DNA from: Gammaproteobacteria bacterium
Lineage (GTDB): Bacteria > Pseudomonadota > Gammaproteobacteria > S012-40
DNA length: 5,580 nt
Direction: 5' to 3'
Assembly (NCBI GenBank): GCA_029879945.1
Contig: JAOUPJ010000239.1
Coordinates: 1-5,580, forward strand
The translations under genes and the position numbers were made by a program. Positions 1 to 5,580 of this stretch are shown here, in pieces. How positions within the stretch are numbered: the stretch's first letter is position 1; the number at the start of each line of letters is the position of its first letter. The notes under the pieces are model-generated. The model worked only from the letters and a program-made list of their open reading frames with translations, had not been told where the DNA came from and did not search any database.

Positions 1-687
1 AGGTTTAAATTTGGATTTGTATTCCATCTTGGTACAGTGTTCGATCCAGTAACCCAGATAGATCCATCGCAGTTCCAGCCTTTTTGCTTCTTCAATGAGC
101 CAAAGAACAGAATAGGTCCCCAACCCTCTCTCTCGATAGTCCGGATCAAAGAAGGTATAAAAAGCAGAAAGCCCGTTACTCAATATATCCACCACACTGA
201 CGGCCAGAAGTTTTTCCCCCAGACGGTACTCATAAAAGACAGTTTTACACCAGGAACTGCTGATAAAACTTTGATAGCGACTGGGTTCAGGAATATCCAT
301 ATCACCCCCGGTATGGCGCTGGGATACATATCGTCTATAGAGTTTGAATCGCTCGGTATTAAAGGTTGGGGGAAAGCGGTTTATGTCCAGATCCTGGTTT
401 TTGTTGAAGGTCCTTTTTTGCGAACGACTCATACGAAATTTGTACACATCCAGACGCGAGGGCATGCAGGCCTTGCACAGATTACAATAAGGCCTATAGA
501 CGTGTTCACCACTGCGACGAAAACCCATGTCTACCAACTTGCTATAGAGTGCCGGAGACATGGGATAGTCCGGATCGGTGAATAGCGACATGGCCTCACG
601 ATTTTTGAAATACCCGCAATCATGGGGTGTGCTGGCAAAAAATCTCAGGCGATTGTAACTGAGTTGATCGGGGTTGAATCTATCCAT
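1..687 (-). CDS. bpt: Aspartate/glutamate leucyltransferase (bacterial arginyltransferase-family protein), 3' end beyond the window
   Basis: The frame is open from the ATG at 687 down to base 1, giving 229 residues without a stop. The family is usually about 235-250 residues, so only the last few to twenty are missing. Bpt transfers leucine from Leu-tRNA to proteins with N-terminal Asp or Glu, creating cytoplasmic N-degrons read by ClpS/ClpAP. Seen in the translation: an ATE N-terminal domain with conserved cysteines C24 and C68, C71, C74 (motif YRPYCNLCKAC), a basic RRSG/MSRSQKR stretch, then an ATE C-terminal GNAT-like domain with YTFFDPD (177-183), GLGTYSVLW (188-196) and YLGYWI (210-215). 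The start overlaps the end of aat by 8 bases, and GAGAAG (698-693) lies 5 bases upstream of the ATG. Bacterial members were long annotated as arginyltransferase (ate). Leucyl specificity is inferred from the proteobacterial subfamily and was not tested here. Confidence 0.93.
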   Translation of the reverse strand, partial: MDRFNPDQLSYNRLRFFASTPHDCGYFKNREAMSLFTDPDYPMSPALYSKLVDMGFRRSGEHVYRPYCNLCKACMPSRLDVYKFRMSRSQKRTFNKNQDLDINRFPPTFNTERFKLYRRYVSQRHTGGDMDIPEPSRYQSFISSSWCKTVFYEYRLGEKLLAVSVVDILSNGLSAFYTFFDPDYRERGLGTYSVLWLIEEAKRLELRWIYLGYWIEHCTKMEYKSKFKP

Positions 688-1402
688 GCTCGCTTCTCAA
701 CCATGCGTCTGGTGAAACGGTTTCATTCACGTATTGACTAAGTAAAGCACAAAATCGGGATCTGGAAATTTCTTCGGCACCCAAGCTGAGCAGATGCTCG
801 GTGGTCACCTGGCAATCCACCAGTTCATATCCCCAGCTTTTCAGCCATTCTACAGCCTTAACGAATGCCACTTTGGATGCGTCGCTCGTTTTACTAAACA
901 TGGACTCACCAAAAAAAACTTTTCCCAGGCTTACTCCATAGAGTCCGCCGACTAGCTCACCGTCTAGCCAAGTCTCGAAGGAATGGGCCAGCCCGTTGTA
1001 GTGTAGCAAGGTGTAGGCGTCAAAAATTTCTGCCGTGATCCAGGTGCCATCCTGGTCGGGTCTGGGCTCTGCGCAGGCCCTCAACACGCGGGTAAACGCC
1101 CTATCTATGGTAACTTCGAAACCCCGATTGCGTATCGCCTTGGCCAGGCTGCGTCTGACAATGATTTTTTCTGGAAACAGAACCAGCCGGGGATCGGGCG
1201 ACCACCACAGTACAGGCTGTCCCTCGCTGTACCAGGGAAAGATACCCTGACGGTAGGCCGAGAGCAGCCTGCGTGGCCTCAGTGAACCGCCCAGCGCAAG
1301 CAGGCCATTGGGATTTTTCAGTGCCCGTTCGGGCACCGGGAACGGATAGTCATCGTCATCGATTGGCAAAATGGCAGGTATTGCGGGGCGATTTAGCGAC
1401 AT
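680..1402 (-). CDS. aat: Leucyl/phenylalanyl-tRNA--protein transferase
   Basis: Complete 240-residue protein, close to the 234 of E. coli Aat. It transfers Leu or Phe from charged tRNA to N-terminal Lys or Arg in the cytoplasm, marking proteins for ClpS/ClpAP. Family signatures are all visible: GLLALGGSL (33-41), YRQGIFPWY (50-58), WWSPDPR (66-72), GTWIT (119-123), AHSFETW (139-145), GESMFS (165-170) and DCQ (196-198). Glu166 and Gln198 match the catalytic E156 and Q188 of the E. coli enzyme, with the same offset of ten. Trp57 and Trp121 match the substrate-pocket tryptophans W49 and W111. The start lies 16 bases after the trxB stop and has only a weak Shine-Dalgarno sequence, suggesting translation coupled to trxB. 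Its TAG stop lies inside the first codons of bpt. A run of eight T (coding strand) just before the GES motif keeps the frame intact. Confidence 0.97.
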   Translation of the reverse strand: MSLNRPAIPAILPIDDDDYPFPVPERALKNPNGLLALGGSLRPRRLLSAYRQGIFPWYSEGQPVLWWSPDPRLVLFPEKIIVRRSLAKAIRNRGFEVTIDRAFTRVLRACAEPRPDQDGTWITAEIFDAYTLLHYNGLAHSFETWLDGELVGGLYGVSLGKVFFGESMFSKTSDASKVAFVKAVEWLKSWGYELVDCQVTTEHLLSLGAEEISRSRFCALLSQYVNETVSPDAWLRSEHG

Positions 1403-1418
1403 GATTCAGTGACCGTTC

Positions 1419-2375
1419 TTAATTCTCCAGGGCATCCAGGTATTTTTCGGCATCCAGGGCTGCCATACATCCGGTTCCGGCGGAAGTGATGGCTTGGCGG
1501 TAGATATGGTCTGCTACATCGCCTGCCGCGAAGACACCCGGAACAGAGGTGGCGGTGGCATTGCCTTGTGATCCCGATTTGACCTTGATATACCCGTGTT
1601 CCATTTCCAGTTGCCCGTCAAAAATACCCGTATTGGGTGAATGACCGATGGCGATGAATACGCCCATGGTTGGAAGCTCTTTGGTGCTTCCATCCTGGGT
1701 AGACTTGATTCGAATGCCTGTCACGCCCATGTTGTCGCCCAGGACCTCGTCCAGTTCGTGATTCCACTCGATACTCACATTGCCATTTTTGGCCTTTTCC
1801 ATGAGTTGGTCTGAAAGAATTTTTTCAGATTTGAACTTGTCACGTCGATGGACCACGATGACTTGCGCCGCAATATTGGACAAGTATAGCGCCTCTTCCA
1901 CCGCTGTGTTTCCACCACCGATCACCGCCACTGTTTGATTACGATAAAAGAACCCGTCACACGTCGCACAGGCGGACACGCCCTTGCCTCTGAAGGTCTC
2001 TTCGCTGGGTAATCCCAAATATTTGGCGGAAGCACCCGTGGCAATGATCAGGGCATCACACGTGTACTCCCCTGCATCACCCTTGAGACGTATCGGTTTT
2101 TCGTTCAGTGCTGTTTCATTGATGTGATCGAAGATCATTTCTGTCTTGAAGCGCTCGGCGTGCTTGCGCATACGCTCCATGAGTTCTGGCCCCATCACGC
2201 CCTCGTTGTCTCCCGGCCAGTTGTCCACCTCGGTGGTGGTCATCAACTGCCCGCCCTGTTCAATTCCTGTAATCAAAACGGGGTTTAGATTGGCCCGCGC
2301 GGCGTAGACCGCGGCAGAGTAGCCAGCAGGACCGGAACCGAGGATTAATAGGCGACAGTGTCGGGGATTGCTCAT
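1419..2375 (-). CDS. trxB: Thioredoxin reductase (NADPH), TrxB
   Basis: Complete 318-residue low-molecular-weight thioredoxin reductase, the usual bacterial length (about 310-320). It passes electrons from NADPH through FAD and a redox-active disulfide to thioredoxin in the cytoplasm. Seen in order: FAD-binding GSGPAGYSAAVYAAR (13-27), GGQLMTTTEVDNWPG (41-55), the active-site CATC (C136-C139) followed by DGFF, NADPH-binding GGGNTAVEEALYL (153-165), HRRDKF (176-181) as the 2'-phosphate-binding region, and the second FAD motif GVFAAGDV (280-287) with ITSAGTGCMAAL near the end. All key residues are present. The ATG is preceded by TTGGAG with a 6-base spacer, and a stop-tight junction follows to aat. 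It is the first gene of a probable trxB-aat-bpt operon, divergent from ald, as trxB is divergent from lrp in E. coli. Confidence 0.98.
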   Translation of the reverse strand: MSNPRHCRLLILGSGPAGYSAAVYAARANLNPVLITGIEQGGQLMTTTEVDNWPGDNEGVMGPELMERMRKHAERFKTEMIFDHINETALNEKPIRLKGDAGEYTCDALIIATGASAKYLGLPSEETFRGKGVSACATCDGFFYRNQTVAVIGGGNTAVEEALYLSNIAAQVIVVHRRDKFKSEKILSDQLMEKAKNGNVSIEWNHELDEVLGDNMGVTGIRIKSTQDGSTKELPTMGVFIAIGHSPNTGIFDGQLEMEHGYIKVKSGSQGNATATSVPGVFAAGDVADHIYRQAITSAGTGCMAALDAEKYLDALEN

Positions 2376-2381
2376 GATCTA

Positions 2382-2387
2382 CTCCAA
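2382..2387 (-). promoter_or_regulatory. Ribosome binding site of trxB
   Basis: Read on the minus strand, TTGGAG lies 6 bases before the ATG at 2375. It is a good Shine-Dalgarno match at normal spacing and fixes this ATG as the trxB start. Confidence 0.75.
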
Positions 2388-2406
2388 ATGACTAGAAACT
2401 ATGGCA

Positions 2407-2421
2407 TAAGTTTTGAACTTA
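2407..2421. promoter_or_regulatory. Perfect 15-base dyad, candidate operator between trxB and ald
   Basis: The sequence TAAGTT-TTG-AACTTA has two perfect 6-base inverted arms around a 3-base centre. It lies in the divergent intergenic region and contains the TTGAAC that could serve as the ald -35 box, so a bound protein would block or modulate ald. The length resembles an Lrp/AsnC-type half-turn site, but the base match to the E. coli Lrp consensus is poor. A dyad of this size can also occur by chance in 107 bases, so this is a weak inference. Confidence 0.3.
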
Positions 2422-2441
2422 GACCGATAAGGTATTATATC
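2413..2441 (+). promoter_or_regulatory. Candidate sigma70-type promoter of ald
   Basis: TTGAAC (2413-2418) matches the -35 consensus at four of six bases. TATATC (2436-2441), 17 bases further on, matches the -10 at four of six. TTTAAT (2442-2447) is a better -10 match, but its spacing to TTGAAC is too long. This is the most likely promoter placement for the plus-strand genes, but it is only a moderate match. Confidence 0.35.
2434..2439 (-). promoter_or_regulatory. Candidate -10 box for the trxB-aat-bpt operon
   Basis: On the minus strand, bases 2439-2434 read TATAAT, a perfect -10 hexamer, about 60 bases upstream of the trxB start. No convincing -35 hexamer is seen 15-19 bases upstream and there is no TGn extension, so an activator might be needed or the true promoter may lie elsewhere. 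It overlaps the candidate ald -10 region on the other strand. Confidence 0.35.
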
Positions 2442-2471
2442 TTTAATGTAACCAAAGACGCGGACCGGGTA

Positions 2472-2477
2472 AAGGAG
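2472..2477 (+). promoter_or_regulatory. Ribosome binding site of ald
   Basis: AAGGAG lies 5 bases before the ATG at 2483, a strong Shine-Dalgarno. The resulting N-terminus MRIGIPSE is the typical start of alanine dehydrogenases. Confidence 0.8.
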
Positions 2478-2482
2478 AGACC

Positions 2483-3554
2483 ATGCGTATAGGCATACCG
2501 AGTGAAATTAAGCCCATGGAAGGGCGGGTCGGACTGATTCCGGAGGCCTGTTCCATGCTGGTCCAGGCGGGTCACGAGGTATTCGTGCAAAAAGGGGCCG
2601 GTAACAAGAGTGGCTATGCCGATGCCCAATTCGTGCAAGCTGGCGTGAGCCTGCTCCCGGATGCTACGGCGGTCTACGAAAAGGCCGAGTTGATTGTTAA
2701 GGTCAAGGAGCCTGTCGATCCGGAAATCGAATTTCTGCGTAAAGATCATATATTATTCAGCTACTTACATTTGGCGGCGGCGACTGATTTGATGACCCGC
2801 CTATTGGACATTGGCCTAACCGGTGTGGCCTTCGAGACAGTAGAGGACCACGGCAGATTGCCTCTGCTAGCGCCGATGAGTGATATCGCTGGCAGGCTTT
2901 CGGTGCAAGTCGGTACCCATCTTCTGCATCAACCACAGGGCGGCAAGGGCCTGCTTTTGGGGGGGGCTACCTGCTGCCGACCGTGGCCACGTGGTGGTGA
3001 TTGGTGGAGGTGTGGCCGGTGGCAACGCGGCACGCATGGCGGCGGGCTTAGGGGCTCGTGTCACTGTGTTTGACACCAACCGGGAACGCCTGGCTGAGAT
3101 GCGGGATATCGGCCCGAATGTGACTGGCTTGTATCCTTATCCGGCAGCGGTCCACGATATGGTCGCCCAGGCGGACTTGCTGGTGGGGGCTGTACTCCTG
3201 GTCGGGGCGAAGGCGCCGCATGTGGTCTCTTCGGCCATGGTCAGCGATATGGAGACCGGCAGTGTGCTCGTGGATATTTCAGTGGATCAAGGCGGCTGTA
3301 TCGCCACCACTCGTCCTACCAATTACAAAGACCCCACGTATATCGAAGAAGGTGTGATACACTTTTGCGTAACAAATATGCCGGGTGCAGTACCCAGGAC
3401 GGCGTCTCAAGCGCTTTCGGCAAGCGTAACCCCGTATGTGCTAAAATTGGCCGCCAAAGATTGGCGCAAGGACGAGGCCTTAAAAGCGGGCATCAATGTG
3501 GACAAGGGCAAACTGGTACATCCGGCGCTGCAATCCCTGGTGAAGGCCGCCTGA
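2483..3554 (+). pseudogene. ald: Alanine dehydrogenase, reading frame broken by one extra G at 2959-2966
   Basis: Alanine dehydrogenase catalyses NAD-dependent, reversible deamination of L-alanine to pyruvate and ammonia in the cytoplasm. The first 161 residues are in the frame of the ATG at 2483. The rest (LPAAD onward, ending with TGA at 3552-3554) is in the next frame. Removing one G from the G8 run gives a continuous 356-residue protein, slightly shorter than the 370-378 of studied enzymes. As read, translation runs into 35 foreign residues and stops at 3071-3073. In corrected numbering, substrate-binding Arg15 and Lys75, catalytic His96 and Asp268 (VDISVDQGG), the NAD-binding GGGVAGGNAA (174-183) and Asp197 after the second Rossmann strand are all present, as is the NMPGAVPRT signature. 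With every key residue intact and no other damage, a sequencing or assembly indel, or a very recent mutation, is more likely than an old pseudogene. Confidence 0.9.
2959..2966 (+). other. G8 homopolymer at the ald frame break
   Basis: Eight consecutive G follow CTTTT. With seven G the codons read TTG GGG GGG CTA CCT (L-G-G-L-P), which continues the family pattern before the Rossmann fold. With eight, the frame moves to one that stops about 105 bases later. Joining the frames needs a one-base deletion in the run or a +1 slip of the ribosome. Confidence 0.9.
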
Positions 3555-3557
3555 TTA

Positions 3558-3575
3558 GGAACCGTACAGGGTTCC
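3558..3575 (+). other. Short hairpin just after the ald stop
   Basis: GGAACC (3558-3563) and GGTTCC (3570-3575) form a perfect 6-base stem with a 6-base loop, four bases after the ald TGA. No run of T follows, so it does not fit an intrinsic terminator. It could slow decay of the ald message or partly separate ald from ftsK, but this is speculative. Confidence 0.35.
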
Positions 3576-3604
3576 CATTGTCACAGTTTCGATAGGGACG
3601 AAAA

Positions 3605-3610
3605 AAGGGA
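3605..3610 (+). promoter_or_regulatory. Ribosome binding site deciding a TTG start of ftsK
   Basis: AAGGGA ends 5 bases before the in-frame TTG at 3616-3618. The nearby ATG at 3611 is in another frame and meets TGA after two codons. After the in-frame stop TAG at 3556-3558, no ATG or GTG occurs in the ftsK frame before the first membrane segment, so the TTG is the best start. Confidence 0.65.
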
Positions 3611-3615
3611 ATGGC

Positions 3616-5580
3616 TTGAGATCAAGGGCTGGTCAGGCTTCTAGCGGCAAGCGTGCTGCTAGAACCGTAGAATACAATGAACGTGGCAGGCGGGGGCTCA
3701 ATGAGGCCCTGGTGATACTCGCCGCTGCTGCTGCCCTCTATGTCGCCCTGGCACTCCTTTCCTATGACTACACCGATCGCGCCTGGTCACATACTACTAA
3801 TTCAAATGAAATCAATAATCTAGCAGGGTCTTTGGGTGCCTGGTTGGCCGATGTGACCCTGTTTGTCTTCGGTGTCTTTGCCTACACCTTTCCCCTGTTT
3901 ATGGCGACGGTGGCCCTTTGGCTGTGGCAGAAAAACCGGGTGTATGAGGAAGAGGAGACCAAACGCTATCCCACCCCGGTTCGAGTCGTGGGTTTGATTT
4001 TGAGCCTGAGCAGCGGGCCGGCCCTGGCCTATTTGCATTTATCTTTAGAGGCCAATACCTTTCCTGCCGGGAGTGGCGGCGTGATCGGCGATGTGCTGGC
4101 CTCTGCACTGGTCGGCATCATGAACACCACTGGCTCATCCCTTCTTCTCATTGCCTGTCTACTGGGCGGCATCAGTCTGCTAACCGGCCTGTCCTGGTTT
4201 GCACTGATACATAAAACAGTGGATGCATCGGCGACGCTGATTCGGGGTTGGCGCGAACAGCTTAAAGAGAAACGACTTGCCAAGGCCGCCACGGAGACGC
4301 GCAAGATTAATCTGGCCGAAGAACTTCGTAAGGCCGCGACGCGACGTACACCAAAAATTGGCAAGCTGGCCGAGCTTCCCAAGCAGCCTGCGCCCCGTGT
4401 GCAGAAAGAAAAACAGCTGACCCTGTTCTCCGCTCCTCCGGGTGAGACGCAATTGCCTGCGCTCAGTCTCCTGGATCAACCGGAAGAACACCGCCACCGC
4501 GTATCCAACGCTGCCCTGGAGGCCATGGCGCGCAAGGTGGAAATGAAGCTCAAGGACTTTGGTGTGGACGTGGAGGTGGTGGCGGTCTATCCGGGGCCTG
4601 TTATCACGCGTTATGAGTTACAGCCGGCGGCTGGAGTGAAGGGCAGCACCATCGTCAATCTCTCCAAGGACTTGGCCCGCAGCCTCTCCGTGATCAGCGT
4701 GCGGGTGGTCGACGTGATCCCCGGTAAGTCTGTGATTGGTATCGAAATTCCTAATGAAGACCGGGAAATGGTCAGATTGGTGGAAATACTCCAATCCGCC
4801 GAATGTGCGGACATGAAGTCCCCACTCACACTGGCCCTGGGTAAGGATATCGGCGGCAAATCGGTGGTGGCAGACCTGGGCCGCATGCCACATCTATTAG
4901 TAGCCGGGACTACAGGTTCCGGAAAATCGGTGGCGCTAAACGCCATGATACTCAGTTTGCTTTATAACGCCAGCCCGCGTGATGTGCGTTTGATCATGAT
5001 CGATCCCAAGATGCTGGAGCTGTCCGTTTACCAGGGGATTCCCCACCTTCTCGCGCCCGTGGTCACCGATATGAAAGAGGCCAGTAGTGCCCTGCGTTGG
5101 TGTGTTGCGGAGATGGAGCGACGTTACAAGCTTATGGCAACCGTCGGGGTGCGCAATATAGCGGGCTACAATCGAAAAATTGCAGAGGGACAGGAAAATA
5201 AACAGCCCCTGATCGATCCACTGTTCAAGTCCGACGACCCCAGTGAGACGGCACCTGAATTGGACACCATGCCATTCATTGTCGTGGTGGTGGACGAGTT
5301 GGCAGACATGATGATGGTGGTGGGTAAAAAGGTGGAAGAACTGGTAGCCCGTCTTGCACAAAAGGCACGTGCAGCCGGCATACATCTGATACTGGCCACG
5401 CAGCGTCCTTCGGTGGATGTTTTAACGGGATTGATCAAGGCCAATATCCCTACACGTATCGCCTTCCAGGTCTCATCCAAAGTGGATTCCCGAACCATTA
5501 TTGACCAGATGGGAGCGGAACAGTTGTTAGGGCATGGTGATATGCTCTATATGCCGGCGGGCACCAGTGTGCCGGTGCGC
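3616..5580 (+). CDS. ftsK: DNA translocase FtsK, C-terminus beyond the window
   Basis: Open to the right edge: 655 residues from a TTG start. FtsK is anchored at the division septum and pumps DNA so that XerCD can resolve chromosome dimers at dif. Seen: a basic cytoplasmic N-terminus (1-30); hydrophobic segments at about 31-49, 79-104, 123-142 and 172-199, fitting the four-helix membrane domain; a charged linker of only about 100 residues (200-295), far shorter than in E. coli; then the alpha/beta motor. The motor has Walker A GTTGSGKS (431-438), IDPKMLELS (462-470), Walker B VVVVDELAD (556-564) and ATQRPSVDV (594-602). The gamma winged-helix domain that reads KOPS lies beyond the window, probably some 110-150 residues. 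It begins 61 bases after ald on the same strand, so it may be co-transcribed or have its own promoter. The TTG start is chosen because of AAGGGA 5 bases upstream and the lack of any other start before the first membrane segment. Confidence 0.96.
   Translation, partial: MRSRAGQASSGKRAARTVEYNERGRRGLNEALVILAAAAALYVALALLSYDYTDRAWSHTTNSNEINNLAGSLGAWLADVTLFVFGVFAYTFPLFMATVALWLWQKNRVYEEEETKRYPTPVRVVGLILSLSSGPALAYLHLSLEANTFPAGSGGVIGDVLASALVGIMNTTGSSLLLIACLLGGISLLTGLSWFALIHKTVDASATLIRGWREQLKEKRLAKAATETRKINLAEELRKAATRRTPKIGKLAELPKQPAPRVQKEKQLTLFSAPPGETQLPALSLLDQPEEHRHRVSNAALEAMARKVEMKLKDFGVDVEVVAVYPGPVITRYELQPAAGVKGSTIVNLSKDLARSLSVISVRVVDVIPGKSVIGIEIPNEDREMVRLVEILQSAECADMKSPLTLALGKDIGGKSVVADLGRMPHLLVAGTTGSGKSVALNAMILSLLYNASPRDVRLIMIDPKMLELSVYQGIPHLLAPVVTDMKEASSALRWCVAEMERRYKLMATVGVRNIAGYNRKIAEGQENKQPLIDPLFKSDDPSETAPELDTMPFIVVVVDELADMMMVVGKKVEELVARLAQKARAAGIHLILATQRPSVDVLTGLIKANIPTRIAFQVSSKVDSRTIIDQMGAEQLLGHGDMLYMPAGTSVPVR

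Noticed and set aside
37..585. 182-residue open frame on the plus strand
   Set aside because: It is antisense to bpt, whose translation carries clear family motifs; the plus-strand protein shows no recognisable domain.
2435..2749. 104-residue minus-strand frame over the ald start
   Set aside because: It is antisense to well-supported ald coding sequence, crosses the divergent promoter region, and has no family features.
2880..3554. Downstream half of ald as an independent gene starting at GTG 2880
   Set aside because: Its first 27 or so residues are an off-frame reading of ald, there is no convincing ribosome site, and the true homology begins exactly at the G8 tract.
3558..3575. Intrinsic terminator between ald and ftsK
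   Set aside because: The stem is only six bases and no T run follows, so I list it only as a hairpin.
3578..3606. Promoter of ftsK beginning with TTGTCA at 3578
   Set aside because: The -35 matches five of six bases, but at 17 bases downstream there is only a run of A and no acceptable -10 hexamer.
3820..5498. Several minus-strand frames of 69-149 residues
   Set aside because: All are antisense to ftsK, whose translation is continuous with family motifs; they are shadows caused by codon bias.
1..5580. Mobile element, CRISPR array, defence system or RNA gene
   Set aside because: No direct or terminal repeats, transposase or integrase motifs, spaced repeats, or tRNA/rRNA-like sequence were seen; coding sequence fills nearly the whole window.

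Overview
This is an ordinary chromosomal housekeeping region, most likely from a gammaproteobacterium of moderate GC content. The clues are the protein types (a proteobacterial Bpt/Aat pair, a thioredoxin reductase and a four-helix FtsK whose motor resembles gammaproteobacterial forms) and the gene order. From general knowledge, the E. coli order is infA-aat-cydC-cydD-trxB on one strand, then lrp-ftsK-lolA divergently. Here the same skeleton appears as bpt-aat-trxB on the minus strand and ald-ftsK on the plus strand. An alanine dehydrogenase gene therefore sits where E. coli has lrp.

Layout. The minus strand carries a compact likely operon, transcribed trxB (1419-2375), aat (680-1402), bpt (from 687, running off the left edge). 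The gap between trxB and aat is 16 bases, and aat and bpt overlap by 8 bases. A 107-base divergent intergenic region (2376-2482) holds candidate promoters for both directions, good ribosome binding sites for trxB and ald, and a perfect 15-base dyad that could be an operator. The plus strand then carries ald (2483-3554), whose reading frame is broken by one extra G in a run of eight. After a 61-base gap comes ftsK (3616 to the right edge), which starts at TTG and is cut before its C-terminal DNA-reading domain. There is no gene-free stretch over 300 bases, and I see no RNA gene, mobile element, CRISPR array or long repeat.

How the genes fit together. Aat and Bpt are the two aminoacyl-tRNA-dependent transferases of the bacterial N-degron pathway. 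Aat adds Leu/Phe to N-terminal Lys/Arg, and Bpt adds Leu to N-terminal Asp/Glu, so both make substrates for ClpS/ClpAP. TrxB keeps thioredoxin reduced with NADPH. Ald interconverts alanine and pyruvate. FtsK links septum formation to chromosome dimer resolution. I found no undescribed system. The points most worth checking are the ald frameshift in the G tract, the placement of ald in the lrp position with a dyad overlapping its candidate promoter, and the non-ATG start of ftsK.
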